Shown here one piece after another: positions 17,287-26,841 of a stretch of 64,000 bases of DNA (position 1 is its first letter; every line of letters begins with the position of its first letter). Under the pieces are notes generated by a model that did no database searches, had not been told where the DNA came from, and saw nothing but the letters and a program-made list of their open reading frames with translations. The position numbers were made by a program, and so were the translations under genes. The stretch covers positions 1-64,000 of the forward strand of contig CAXBLY010000004.1 in NCBI GenBank assembly GCA_963976865.1, read 5' to 3'. This DNA is from UBA1858 sp963976865 (GTDB lineage Bacteria > Pseudomonadota > Gammaproteobacteria > UBA4575).

Positions 17287-18991
17287 GAATATATAAGCCT
17301 AACATCGTCAGCATAAATATTAACCCATGGCTACCACCACCTCCTTCTTCCTCAGCGATATTATTATTGCCATTTGTATTTGTATCAGGAGTTACAGGTG
17401 CTTCAGATTCGCTACACGTGAAATTGTTATTTTCTATATCACATGTGCTTTCAAGCACATTATTGGATGTTTTCACCTCCTGAATGTCGGCAGTGTCTTC
17501 GCTTATATTCTGGGATAAATTTATATTTTCTGTATTTGCATTTACTCTTACACTTGCCAATACCTGAAATGATGTTGGCGGATTATCTACCGCACATGTG
17601 TAAGCACCTCCACCACCATCAATAGCGCAGTTAACTCCATTCGCTGTGACAGCAATCAATATACCCTGAGTTGCATTTATGGTTCCATTTAGCGTTACTC
17701 TGTCCACGGCCTTGTAGCCATTCTGTATTGTCGCAGTGTATGCCGACGTAAACTCCAGATTGGCATTTAACACTCCGCTATTTCCTGGATTTTCACTGAT
17801 TGATACATCTGTTGGAAAATCCATGCACAACTCAGGGGCGACAAGATTTGAAAGTGTTGTTTCAATATCATCAGCACTGCATTGTGAAAACATCGTCAAG
17901 TCAGAGCCTGGACCGATACTTGGTGACATTATGAATGCCGAAGCCGGACATAAAACGTTTGCTCCGGGACCGTCGTGATCAGAACCCAAATTATGAGCAA
18001 GTTCATGCGCTACCACCACAGCAGTTACTGGTATATTGTAAGTTGCAGGATTGGCGGGATTATCAAAAAATATACTTGATGTACCTGTACTAAAACCATT
18101 TGCCTGGCAAACACTACCCAGATACGCGACACCTAATGTACCCCCCTCGAAGTCACGTCCAGTGACGACATGCGTTAGTGCACTATTATTGGTAATAAAT
18201 GGAATTTGGGCGTTGTTTTTCTTGGCTTCAATATCATCAAGCAATACACCGGCATTCAATACCGGACTTGCGACGATACTGGTGTTGAATAAATCATTTG
18301 ACAGCATTTCTACAGTAATGGCATCAATCGAAATTTTCAGATCATTGATGTAATGTCCATCAACAATATTCAGTATCGACATGGCCTGGGCTGTTGCCTG
18401 TAGACCAAATACAGATTGAAACGCCTGATCAAATGCTATTTCAACCTCAGCGATAACACAGATACCATTCACTTCCTGGCTGCAAAATTCAGCAAATGTC
18501 GCTGACAATGGTGTCGGCGCAGATCCCGCATCAGCAGAACTTTTAGTAGCAGCCAATTGCGCCACATGATCTAGCATTGTATCTGTGCCATCACCACGCC
18601 CGCAGGTGCCCTGTAGACCATCGACTTCAGTAACAGGCATTGAGTCCATAATAGATCCTGTTGCGGCTGCAGCGCCCGCTGGCATGTCAGAGCCGGCATG
18701 CTGAATGATGTGCATGGCATTATGAACAGACACAACGCCTTGCCAGTAACCATCCAGAAAGGAAACTCTCACCCAACTACCTTCTTCGCCCTCCAGCACT
18801 CCAATATAATGCTCACCTAGCATATCTTCAGCCACACCATTTACTTTTGATGCAAGATGCGTGTTTTCAGTCACAACAGCCTTATAGTTCAAACCCTGAA
18901 TATCGACCTGGAATTCTCGTTGTTGATCAGCAAAAAGTATTTGAGAAAATAGAAAAGTCAGTGTGAAAAGTGAAGCACGAGCGATGCACAT
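17249..18991 (-). CDS. Reprolysin-like zinc metalloprotease with GlyGly-CTERM sorting signal
   Basis: A 580-residue secreted protease. It has a signal peptide (FTLTFLFSQILFADQQ), then a propeptide-like region to about residue 150. The metzincin domain carries HELAHNLGSDHDG near residue 327 (three zinc His, catalytic Glu) and a Met-turn candidate FIMSPSIG. A beta-rich domain with paired cysteines follows. The C-terminus is a low-complexity acidic/Asn linker, EEEGGGGS, one membrane helix (GLIFMLTMLGLYIHV) and a short basic tail. This tripartite end is the GlyGly-CTERM signal, cut and lipid-modified by rhombosortase. A rhombosortase is encoded divergently 200 bases away. The protease is therefore predicted to be exported and then released or anchored after rhombosortase cleavage. 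Confidence 0.85.
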   Translation of the reverse strand: MCIARASLFTLTFLFSQILFADQQREFQVDIQGLNYKAVVTENTHLASKVNGVAEDMLGEHYIGVLEGEEGSWVRVSFLDGYWQGVVSVHNAMHIIQHAGSDMPAGAAAATGSIMDSMPVTEVDGLQGTCGRGDGTDTMLDHVAQLAATKSSADAGSAPTPLSATFAEFCSQEVNGICVIAEVEIAFDQAFQSVFGLQATAQAMSILNIVDGHYINDLKISIDAITVEMLSNDLFNTSIVASPVLNAGVLLDDIEAKKNNAQIPFITNNSALTHVVTGRDFEGGTLGVAYLGSVCQANGFSTGTSSIFFDNPANPATYNIPVTAVVVAHELAHNLGSDHDGPGANVLCPASAFIMSPSIGPGSDLTMFSQCSADDIETTLSNLVAPELCMDFPTDVSISENPGNSGVLNANLEFTSAYTATIQNGYKAVDRVTLNGTINATQGILIAVTANGVNCAIDGGGGAYTCAVDNPPTSFQVLASVRVNANTENINLSQNISEDTADIQEVKTSNNVLESTCDIENNNFTCSESEAPVTPDTNTNGNNNIAEEEGGGGSHGLIFMLTMLGLYIHVRKTGFKTNGC

Positions 18992-19191
18992 AATTGGCAG
19001 GATCCTTAGATGACGATTAGTGACTGTGCTTAGTATTTACACCCAGTCCGACAATGTGATGAGCATCTAATATTTGGCAGAAAATATAACGTAATGAAGA
19101 CAAAAGGTAGAAAACAAGAGATCAGCTGCATTAATGAAATCAGTTTAAATGCGCTAAATACCTCGCTTATTCAATACAATAAACGATCATC

Positions 19192-19776
19192 ATGACTAAC
19201 ATTAATCATAAACCGCTACTTTTACTGGCAATAATATGCTTATCAATGATGCTATTGCCACAGCCAGCCCGAGAGTTAATGTATCTGCATATTGATTCTT
19301 TCAAACAGGGCCAGTACTGGCGCTTCTTCACTGGTCATTTTATTCATTATTCGTGGATACATTGCATAAGCAATGTGGTCGGACTGCTACTACTCAGTGG
19401 GATTTTCCATCATACAAAACAAGCCACTAACTGGATCCTTGTGTTACTAATTACAATAGTAGTCATTAGCACCTGCTTAATCCTGTTTAGCAATCAGCTT
19501 GAATGGTATGTGGGGTTCTCGGGCGTATTAACCGGCATGTACGCTTATGCGTCAATTAAAACATTCAAGGAAAATGCCGGCGTATCAGCGTTGTTATTCA
19601 TTGCACTATTTACGTATGTGGCACTACAGACACTAGAGGGAGAGCTTGTTAGCTCTGTGTTGATGTCGGACCTAAAGACATCTTCATATGCACACGCATA
19701 CGGCTTGATAGCAGGAGGTTTATACGCAGTGATCGAGAAATTTTATTTGGCGATATATCAAAAAGAAAACTACTAA
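19192..19776 (+). CDS. rrtA: Rhombosortase
   Basis: A 194-residue rhomboid-family intramembrane serine protease of the rhombosortase type. It has about six membrane helices. The early YWRFFTGHFIHYSWIHCISN (residues 42-61) is the family's His/Asn motif, the nucleophile is Ser110 in VGFSGVLTG, and the base is His168 in AHAYGLIAGG. Rhombosortases process proteins with C-terminal GlyGly-CTERM signals; in Vibrio cholerae this acts on type II secretion substrates. The divergent neighbour is exactly such a substrate, a secreted metalloprotease. The 200-base gap between the starts should hold both promoters. Type II secretion genes are not in the window. Confidence 0.88.
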   Translation: MTNINHKPLLLLAIICLSMMLLPQPARELMYLHIDSFKQGQYWRFFTGHFIHYSWIHCISNVVGLLLLSGIFHHTKQATNWILVLLITIVVISTCLILFSNQLEWYVGFSGVLTGMYAYASIKTFKENAGVSALLFIALFTYVALQTLEGELVSSVLMSDLKTSSYAHAYGLIAGGLYAVIEKFYLAIYQKENY

Positions 19777-19834
19777 TTTCAATTCACCACTGAATCATAT
19801 TTACACAGATATCATTCAGCAAGTTATATGCATG

Positions 19835-20644
19835 CTAAACCATGCAAGGTCTTCTTCGATGATAGTACTTAACATTATCGAAACTCACGTCTTCAGCACT
19901 GCCACCCATATACATTTCCTTCACACTGTCTGATTCTGAAAGTTCTTTTGCAGTTCCTTTTAACACTACGCGGCCGTTTTCAATGATATAGCCAATCTTG
20001 GCATATTTAAGTGCGATATTAGCGTTTTGTTCAGAGACTAAAAAGCTGACGCCATCTTGTTCATTAAGCGTTTTTACAATCTCGAAGATTTCTTCAATTA
20101 ATTGTGGAGCTAGTCCCATAGAGGGTTCATCAAGCAGAATCAGGTTTGGTTTAGCCATCATTGCCCGCCCCATAGCAACCATTTGTTGCTCACCACCTGA
20201 ACATAAGCCACCTAAATTCTTTCTACGGTCCCGGATACGCTTGAATCGATCGTAGACATATTCCAGATCCTGTTTAACAGAAGCACTATCTGCATTTCTG
20301 ATAAATGATCCAGTCAATAAATTTTCTTCTACTGTTAGGTGACCAAATATATGTCTGCCTTCCAGTACTTGCACAACCCCGGCCTTCACCATGTCATAAG
20401 GTGACATTGTGCTAATATCAACGCCGTTATATTCAATAGAACCTTTACTTACTTCTCCGCGCTCTGCTTCAAGGAGTCTTGAAACTGCTTTACAGGTCGT
20501 AGTCTTGCCTGAGCCATTAGCGCCTAGTAGTGAAACAATGTCACCTTTCTGTACTTCAATTGATACACCATGTAACGCCGAGATCACTCGCGAATATAGA
20601 ACTTCAATATTTTTAATCGATAATATGGGTGTTTCAGTACTCAT
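19835..20644 (-). CDS. livF: Branched-chain-type ABC transporter ATPase, LivF-like
   Basis: One of two ATP-binding subunits of a Liv/HAAT-type importer. Walker A is GANGSGKTT, the ABC signature is CSGGEQQMVAMGRAM, Walker B is LILLDEPSMGL, and the switch His appears as a Gln-containing SEQNANIAL segment typical of LivF. It is the last gene of a six-gene operon and is separated from the binding-protein gene by a hairpin without a U-tract, which could lower its expression relative to that gene. The C-terminal SFDNVKYYHRRRPCMV tail is longer than in E. coli LivF (237 residues there, 269 here). Confidence 0.9.
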   Translation of the reverse strand: MSTETPILSIKNIEVLYSRVISALHGVSIEVQKGDIVSLLGANGSGKTTTCKAVSRLLEAERGEVSKGSIEYNGVDISTMSPYDMVKAGVVQVLEGRHIFGHLTVEENLLTGSFIRNADSASVKQDLEYVYDRFKRIRDRRKNLGGLCSGGEQQMVAMGRAMMAKPNLILLDEPSMGLAPQLIEEIFEIVKTLNEQDGVSFLVSEQNANIALKYAKIGYIIENGRVVLKGTAKELSESDSVKEMYMGGSAEDVSFDNVKYYHRRRPCMV

Positions 20645-20673
20645 TGTTTCGCCTTATTTATGTCTTCAATTAA

Positions 20674-20702
20674 CCTACCGGGCTATTTATAGACCCGGTA
20701 GG
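20674..20702 (-). promoter_or_regulatory. Intercistronic hairpin between binding-protein gene and livF
   Basis: A perfect 9-bp stem, CCTACCGGG with CCCGGTAGG, and an 11-base loop, lying between the binding-protein stop and the livF start. No U-tract follows on the transcribed strand, so it is unlikely to be a terminator. Such hairpins protect the upstream message from 3' exonucleases and raise the level of an abundant binding protein over its membrane partners. A similar hairpin follows alkB at 50447-50477. Confidence 0.75.
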
Positions 20703-20732
20703 GAAATATACTCTTACGACTAGATTCCGATT

Positions 20733-22076
20733 TTAAAGGTCGAAGTCATCATCGTTGTTGTTAGCATCACAAGGGCGTCTCTTGATGCCGTTGTCTGCTG
20801 CGTACTTCTCTGCACCTGCGTCAATGATCGCCTGTGACAATGGTACGTCACCTTCAATCCAGTCTGACACAATGTTCCACTGACGTGCACTCGCATCCCA
20901 TTGCTGGAACTTAGCCAAGTGTCCACCGACATGGTCCATGCAGTTCAGGTTTAACTCTGGCACTAGGCCCGTTGCGCCTAACTCTTCGATACGTGCTGCT
21001 GTGAGTTGTAAGTTCTCAAAGCCCCAACGTGCTTCTGAGCTGGTTAACGCACGGTTACCAAATCGCTCCTGAGCAATTCTTAGTGCTTCAGTGTGAACAA
21101 CCCCTGCAAGTACGCCTAAGTTCCAATATACAGAACCTAAACGTGACTTATCCTGAAGGTCGCCTTTACCAGAACCATATACATCAGAAATGATGTCCTG
21201 CACCACTTTGAAGTCTGTGCCCGCTGGGTGAGTGGTAATCGCCTGGTAGCCATCTGCTGCACTACCTGCTGGAATTACGTCTTCATCCGAGTTGGACCAG
21301 ATGTTTCCGATTAGTCGGCTTACCGGGTAACCCATACGCTTGGCAGTCTGCATGGCCACTGGATTCATCACACCCCAGCCACGTAGTAATACGTAGTCAG
21401 GCTTTGATTTACGAATCTTCAACCACTGTGACTGCTGCTCGTTACCTGGGTGTGGCACTTCAATCGCTTCATGCGAACATCCGTGCTTCTCACACATGCT
21501 GTCCATGAACTCAATCGCTTCACGACCATATGGAGATCCGTGGAACAACATCGCAATCTTCTTGCCCTTCAGATTACCCATGCCGCCTTCCAGGCCACCG
21601 ATGTAGTGCACCATGATTGAGTGCTCATCATACGTGTTAATACCAGGCATGAAGTAGTATGGGAAAATGTCACCACGCTGACCTGCAGTCTTACCATGGT
21701 TCACTGCGATGATTGGCATCTTGTCGGCACGACCGGTTTCAATCAATGCGGTTGAGATACCGACTGAGAGTGGATCAAAGAATACAGCGCCACCTTCACG
21801 ATCTTTCAATCGCTTGTAGCACTCTACGCCACGCTCGACTGAATACTCAGTCTCACACTCAGACCAGATAAGCTTGACGCCATTTAATCCACCGCGTGAG
21901 TTTAATAAATTGTAATAATCCAGAATACCGCCAAAATATCCTGTGCCACCCGCTGCATACGGGCCCACTCGATAACTTGGGATCGGTACATACATTGTCT
22001 CTTCTGCACTGACTACACTGCTCATGCCGACCATCGCCAACAATGCGCTTGCCAGTATCATTACTCTCGTCTTCAT
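20733..22076 (-). CDS. ABC transporter periplasmic substrate-binding protein (Liv/HAAT type)
   Basis: A 447-residue protein with a signal peptide (ILASALLAMVGMSSVVSA) and a type I periplasmic binding fold. It starts YVPIPSYRVGPYAAGGTGYFGGILDYYN, then GLNGVKLIWSECETEYSVERGVECYKRL, with a KGKKIAMLFHGSPYGREAIEF domain in the middle. It resembles the binding proteins found with acyl-CoA ligases in proteobacterial Liv-like operons; the ligand is not known. Codon choice looks more uniform and GC-richer than its neighbours, consistent with high expression. The tail CDANNNDDDFDL is unusually Asn/Asp-rich. It lies between livM and livF in the operon. Confidence 0.85.
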   Translation of the reverse strand: MKTRVMILASALLAMVGMSSVVSAEETMYVPIPSYRVGPYAAGGTGYFGGILDYYNLLNSRGGLNGVKLIWSECETEYSVERGVECYKRLKDREGGAVFFDPLSVGISTALIETGRADKMPIIAVNHGKTAGQRGDIFPYYFMPGINTYDEHSIMVHYIGGLEGGMGNLKGKKIAMLFHGSPYGREAIEFMDSMCEKHGCSHEAIEVPHPGNEQQSQWLKIRKSKPDYVLLRGWGVMNPVAMQTAKRMGYPVSRLIGNIWSNSDEDVIPAGSAADGYQAITTHPAGTDFKVVQDIISDVYGSGKGDLQDKSRLGSVYWNLGVLAGVVHTEALRIAQERFGNRALTSSEARWGFENLQLTAARIEELGATGLVPELNLNCMDHVGGHLAKFQQWDASARQWNIVSDWIEGDVPLSQAIIDAGAEKYAADNGIKRRPCDANNNDDDFDL

Positions 22077-22144
22077 ATTTTTACTACTCCTTTAGGGTAC
22101 TTTTTGTGTTTCCCAACTACTTTGTTCGGGAATTTATAATTTTT

Positions 22145-23251
22145 TTATTTTGAGAATGGCCACGCTCTGAGTTTTTGCTTGGATGTGTTCCATAATGCTG
22201 CAAACCCACCTGGCTCTTTAATTAACAGAACAATAATAATTGTTCCTACCACGATCTTTGAATTGTTTTCTACGAATGCAGTATCAAGTGTACCGCCACC
22301 GAAGATAGCATCACCCAGGCGAGTCACCAGAATTGGCCACCCATATACAAATATTGCACCCAGGAACGAACCGAGAATTGAGCCTAGCCCACCTACAATC
22401 ACCATAAACATAACCAGGAATGATCGTCTCAGGTTAAAGATCATGAAATCAAGGTTACCGATGTAGCAATATGAATACATCGCGCCGGCAACACCACAAT
22501 AGAATGTACTCACAAAGAATGCCATTAGCTTTGTTTTGGCAACGGAGATACCAATTACATTCGCGGCAATATCCATGTCACGTACTGCCATCCAGTTTCT
22601 ACCGGTAGAACTACGCACCATGTTCTTACACGCGAGTATTAAGGCTATGGTTACTGTCAGAGTAATTAAATAACGACCTTTTGATGAATGCCAGAACGCA
22701 TCATTAAGTGGTGTTAGCTCCTGAAAAGGAAATACTTTGTAATGAAATGGAGGTAAGTTTACGACACCTGATGTGGTGTAATTCAGAAACCACGGATATG
22801 CATTAAATACCCATTCCGAGAAAAACTGGGCTGCCAGTGTTGATACAATCAGGTAGAAACCTTTAATTCTGAGTGCAGGCAATCCAAATACAATACCGAC
22901 CAGACCAGCAATAATTCCCGCCAGGAAAAACGCGAGCGGAATGTACATCCAGTCTATACGCAGGATCAGATTGAATGCAGCAAATGCACCAAAACTCATA
23001 AAACCTGCGGTTCCCAGTGACAGCTGTCCGGTGTAGCCGGTAGCAATATTTAATCCCAGTGTAGCAACACCTAACACCATCATTGGAATAAAGATCGCAC
23101 TGAGATAATAGTCACTTGCCAGCCAGGTCACTAATATATACATCACACCAACGACAAATAATGTCGTTAAAATGCGATCTTCCTTGAGTGGAAGCATGCG
23201 GCGGTCATCCGCAAAACTCTTAACTAATCTCCCTGCTTCACGATAATACAT
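22145..23251 (-). CDS. livM: Branched-chain-type ABC transporter permease, LivM-like
   Basis: A 368-residue membrane permease with about ten helices. The family segments are GLNIATGYTGQLSLGTAGFMSFGAFAA, IKGFYLIVSTLAAQF, the coupling region SSTGRNWMAVRDMDIAANVIGISV, and VMFMVIVGGLGSILGSFLGA. It forms the heterodimeric channel with LivH. Its start lies two bases after the livH stop, so translation is probably coupled. Confidence 0.92.
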   Translation of the reverse strand: MYYREAGRLVKSFADDRRMLPLKEDRILTTLFVVGVMYILVTWLASDYYLSAIFIPMMVLGVATLGLNIATGYTGQLSLGTAGFMSFGAFAAFNLILRIDWMYIPLAFFLAGIIAGLVGIVFGLPALRIKGFYLIVSTLAAQFFSEWVFNAYPWFLNYTTSGVVNLPPFHYKVFPFQELTPLNDAFWHSSKGRYLITLTVTIALILACKNMVRSSTGRNWMAVRDMDIAANVIGISVAKTKLMAFFVSTFYCGVAGAMYSYCYIGNLDFMIFNLRRSFLVMFMVIVGGLGSILGSFLGAIFVYGWPILVTRLGDAIFGGGTLDTAFVENNSKIVVGTIIIVLLIKEPGGFAALWNTSKQKLRAWPFSK

Positions 23252-23253
23252 GC

Positions 23254-24174
23254 TTAAACTCTCTCAATTTCTTTCTCACCGAAAATTCCGGTGGGTCTAA
23301 TCATTAAAAATATTAGTGCAGTGGTGTAAGCCCACCAGTGTTCAATTCCCTGTCCGCCAAATATATCAGCCAGATAAATCTCACCCAGCTTCTCGCTTGC
23401 CCCGATAATCAGGCCACCTACAATAGCTCCAGGTATTGATGTCAATCCACCAATCAGAATGACAGGTAATCCTTTGAGTACTGCTGCGGTGAGTGTAAAC
23501 GATACACTAACACGATCACCCCACAACAAACCTGCGATCAAACAAATAACACCCGTTACCGCCCAGACAATTGCCCAGATACGATTAAGTGGAATACCTA
23601 CCGCCATTGCAGCCATGTGATCATCGGATACTGCACGAAGTGACAATCCTGTTCGTGTGTACTGGAAAAATAACGTCAACCCCAGAATCATCGATCCTGC
23701 GATGACAGCAGCAGCGATATCAAACTGGCTAATGATGATGTCCAATCCAAGTGCTGGAAAGACTTCTATCAAGAAAATCGGGTCATTTGATATACCCAGA
23801 TCCACCCCGTGTACGGCAGAATCCCATACGCCTTGTGCAAGTCCTTCCAGGAAGTAATTCAAACCTACTGTTGCCATAAACAGGGATAACAGCGACTGGT
23901 TCGCAAGCGGCCGCATGACTGTTCTTTCAACAATAATTCCCAATACAACCATTAGCACCAGTGTGATGGAAAAGGCCACCCAGAAATTCACCTGCCGTTC
24001 CGTCATACTGACAAACGTCAGTGCTGCCAGCAGCAGCATTGTGCCTTGTGCAAAGTTGAACACACCGGAGGACTTATAAATAAGTACAAAACCGATTGCT
24101 ACCAACGAGTACATTACCCCGGATAATAAGCCTCCGACTAATACCTCAAGAAAAAACGGCAACCATTCCCACAT
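23254..24174 (-). CDS. livH: Branched-chain-type ABC transporter permease, LivH-like
   Basis: A 306-residue permease with GLLSGVMYSLVAIGFVLIYKSSGVFNFAQG at the N-terminus, a near-diagnostic LivH motif, then RTGLSLRAVSDDHMAAMAVGI as the ATPase-coupling loop and VLKGLPVILIGGLTSIPGAIVGG. It is the partner of LivM. The gene sits between livG (32 bases upstream) and livM (2 bases downstream). Confidence 0.92.
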   Translation of the reverse strand: MWEWLPFFLEVLVGGLLSGVMYSLVAIGFVLIYKSSGVFNFAQGTMLLLAALTFVSMTERQVNFWVAFSITLVLMVVLGIIVERTVMRPLANQSLLSLFMATVGLNYFLEGLAQGVWDSAVHGVDLGISNDPIFLIEVFPALGLDIIISQFDIAAAVIAGSMILGLTLFFQYTRTGLSLRAVSDDHMAAMAVGIPLNRIWAIVWAVTGVICLIAGLLWGDRVSVSFTLTAAVLKGLPVILIGGLTSIPGAIVGGLIIGASEKLGEIYLADIFGGQGIEHWWAYTTALIFLMIRPTGIFGEKEIERV

Positions 24175-24206
24175 ATCTTATTTTCCTCTATTCCTTTGGC
24201 CAGGTT

Positions 24207-24995
24207 TTAATGGCTAACACCAAGATAGGCGTCAATTACATCTTGATTATTCATTACTTCTTCTGGTGTTCCGTCTCCTATTTTCTTGCCGTAGTCCATT
24301 ACCACGACATGATCAGAAACATCCATGACGACTCCCATGTCATGCTCAATCAACACAACAGTTGTTCCCAGGTTTCTATTGACCTCTTGTATGAAACAGG
24401 ACATGTCGAGCTTTTCTTCCATGGTCATACCTGCCATTGGCTCATCGAGCAGCAGCATTTTTGGCTGCGCCGCTAACGCACGTCCAAGCTCTACCCTTTT
24501 TTGGAGTCCGTAAGGCAATGAAGAAACAGGTGTTTTACGAATCGACTGCAGACCTAAAAATTCTATGATTTTTTCAACTTCTTTTCGGCTCTCTAATTCT
24601 TCACGTCTTGCACGACCTGTATTTAATGCTGTTTCCCAGAATGTCGCTTTATGAAAGCTGTTTCTGCCAGTCATTATATTATCCATGGTCGACATACCGG
24701 CAAAAAGTGCAATATTCTGGAATGTTCTACCTATGCCCATACTCGCGGCTGTACCCGGCTTCATTTTTGAGAACTGTTTGCCATCAAAAGTGATTGAACC
24801 TTCCTGCGGAATATAAACGCCATTAATGACGTTGAGCATGGAACTTTTTCCGGCTCCGTTAGGGCCGATCACTGCGCATATCTCACCTTCATATACTTTA
24901 AAGCTGATATCAGTTATTGCCTTAACTCCCTTAAATGCAAGGGTGATATTTTCTAGAATGAGAGTAGGATTTTTAGAGTCTGTACTAGTATTCAT
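24207..24995 (-). CDS. livG: Branched-chain-type ABC transporter ATPase, LivG-like
   Basis: A 262-residue ABC ATPase. Walker A is GPNGAGKSS, the LivG-type MGIGRTFQNIALFAGMS follows, the signature is LPYGLQKRVELGRAL, Walker B is MLLLDEPMAGM and the switch region VVLIEHDMGVVMDVSD. It couples ATP hydrolysis to LivH/LivM. It follows the acyl-CoA ligase gene by 13 bases on the same strand, which ties the ligase to the transporter. Confidence 0.92.
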   Translation of the reverse strand: MNTSTDSKNPTLILENITLAFKGVKAITDISFKVYEGEICAVIGPNGAGKSSMLNVINGVYIPQEGSITFDGKQFSKMKPGTAASMGIGRTFQNIALFAGMSTMDNIMTGRNSFHKATFWETALNTGRARREELESRKEVEKIIEFLGLQSIRKTPVSSLPYGLQKRVELGRALAAQPKMLLLDEPMAGMTMEEKLDMSCFIQEVNRNLGTTVVLIEHDMGVVMDVSDHVVVMDYGKKIGDGTPEEVMNNQDVIDAYLGVSH

Positions 24996-25008
24996 CGTAT
25001 TTGTTTAA

Positions 25009-26841
25009 TTACGCTGTTTGTAGTCTAAGCTGCGCGACGAGTTCACCTTTGGAATCAGTGACCTCATATTTGTCTACGCCAGAATATAACGCATCGATCA
25101 ATGCCTTATAATTATTTGCAATTATATCGCGCCGGATTTTACGGGACCGTGTCATTTCTCCTATACTTGCATTGAGTTCCCTATGCAGAATAGTATGTCG
25201 CTTTATTTTCGGGCAATTGGTGCCGCCCACATGGTCCATGTTTGAGTTTACTTCGCGAACTTTTTCAGAGATCAACTCAGTGACTTTGTCTTTACTGGCA
25301 AGATCACGCAAACCTGTGAATTGCATTTGCTGTCTCTCAGCCCAAGCACCCACAGTTTCAGCATTAATCACGATCAGTGCAACCATATACTCTTTTTGCT
25401 CACCCACTACTACCACATCCTGTATGTAGGGCGATGCCTTGAATGCACTTTCAATCTGTTTAGGTAGGAAGTCAGCACCTGTGCTGAACTTGCCCACACC
25501 GTCTGAACGTTCTATGACGTGAATGTGATTACCAACCATTTCACCGATATCGCCCGTCTTTATCCAGCCATCCGCACTAATGATTGCATTGTTTTGCGCT
25601 TCATCACGGTAGTAGCCTTTAAAAGCGTTACTGCCTTTAAAGCAGATCTCCCGATTATCCACTTTCACTTCCACACCTGGCAATGGTGCACCCACCATGG
25701 TTTCAGCATGATCTGAACTTACATCCTGAGCATCCTGCACACTGATGCATCCTGCACTTTCTGCAGTCCCGTAGGTTGCCCTCAGGTTAACGCCCAGTGC
25801 CAGATAGAATTTGAATACGCCTTCACTCAAAACATCACCACCAACGTAGGCATGCTTGATTTTGCTAAGACCGTACAAATCTTTAATCTGATTGAATACC
25901 AGTTTATCTCCCAGCCATGTCCGTCCTTGTGTCACCAGTTTCGACATGTGTTTATGCAATAAGGGTGATTTGGTATTTTCAGTTCTTGACTGAATCTGTG
26001 AATATATCGTCTTGTAGAAATGCGGAGGCCCATAAAGCATGGTTGGCCCGACTTCACGCATATCTGTAAGAATTGTTTCATTACTTTCCGGACAATTAAT
26101 GGTGTAGCCCTTAATCATCCAAAGTGCATAAACAAAGAATAATGTACTTGCATAAGACAAAGGCAAATACGCATAAACTTCTTCATTTTCGCTAATCCCT
26201 TCCTGATCAACGAATGCCTGACCGATTGTCAAGAAATTAGAATGGGTTAACACTGCACCACGACAAACCCCGGACGTCCCTGCTGTATAAACGATAAACG
26301 CTTCTGTCTCTGGCTTTACTTTTGTGCTGACCTCATTGATAAAAGAAGGATGTTCTTTTGCAAACTGTTCTCCTAGCTTTTCGAACTCAATGTAGCTTTT
26401 CAGATGGGTATGATCATATTCCCGCATGCCACGCTCATCGAAGTAAATTACTTCGGTTAACATTGGGAGTTCCTTGATCACTTCATAAATTGCATCAACC
26501 TGTTGCTGATCCTGCAATACTGCAAAACGCGCTTCACAGTTCTCCAGTAGTATTTTCAATTCAGAGGTGGTTGAGTCCGCATGCATCGGGACTGGAATCG
26601 CACCCAGACTCTGAGCGGCCATTATTGAAAAGAATAGAGGCGGAACATTGTTACCGATAATCGCAACCTTATCGCCCGGCTTCAGACCTGTCGCTGCAAA
26701 TCCGCATGCCAATTTTTGAACTTCGTCTGCAACCTCACTCCACGTATATGATCTCCATATACCATGCCGTTTCATTCTTAGCGCGGTACGGTTACCACTT
26801 TGCGTTGCGTGCTGTTGCAGTAAACTAGGAAATGTTTCCAT
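25009..26841 (-). CDS. Long-chain acyl-CoA synthetase-like AMP-forming ligase
   Basis: A 610-residue adenylate-forming enzyme of the long-chain fatty-acid-CoA ligase type. It probably activates an imported carboxylic acid to its CoA thioester through an acyl-AMP. Landmarks are the phosphate-binding loop YTAGTSGVCRGAVLTHSN (about 193-210), ATYGTAESAG, WIKTGDIGEM, and the C-terminal GEMTRSRKIRRD with the adenylation Lys. The phosphate loop differs from the usual TSGTTGxPKG: the PK pair is CR. It is the first gene of the operon with livG, livH, livM, a binding protein and livF, an arrangement known from proteobacteria that import and activate carboxylates. Whether the substrate is a fatty, aromatic or alicyclic acid is open. 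Confidence 0.85.
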   Translation of the reverse strand: METFPSLLQQHATQSGNRTALRMKRHGIWRSYTWSEVADEVQKLACGFAATGLKPGDKVAIIGNNVPPLFFSIMAAQSLGAIPVPMHADSTTSELKILLENCEARFAVLQDQQQVDAIYEVIKELPMLTEVIYFDERGMREYDHTHLKSYIEFEKLGEQFAKEHPSFINEVSTKVKPETEAFIVYTAGTSGVCRGAVLTHSNFLTIGQAFVDQEGISENEEVYAYLPLSYASTLFFVYALWMIKGYTINCPESNETILTDMREVGPTMLYGPPHFYKTIYSQIQSRTENTKSPLLHKHMSKLVTQGRTWLGDKLVFNQIKDLYGLSKIKHAYVGGDVLSEGVFKFYLALGVNLRATYGTAESAGCISVQDAQDVSSDHAETMVGAPLPGVEVKVDNREICFKGSNAFKGYYRDEAQNNAIISADGWIKTGDIGEMVGNHIHVIERSDGVGKFSTGADFLPKQIESAFKASPYIQDVVVVGEQKEYMVALIVINAETVGAWAERQQMQFTGLRDLASKDKVTELISEKVREVNSNMDHVGGTNCPKIKRHTILHRELNASIGEMTRSRKIRRDIIANNYKALIDALYSGVDKYEVTDSKGELVAQLRLQTA

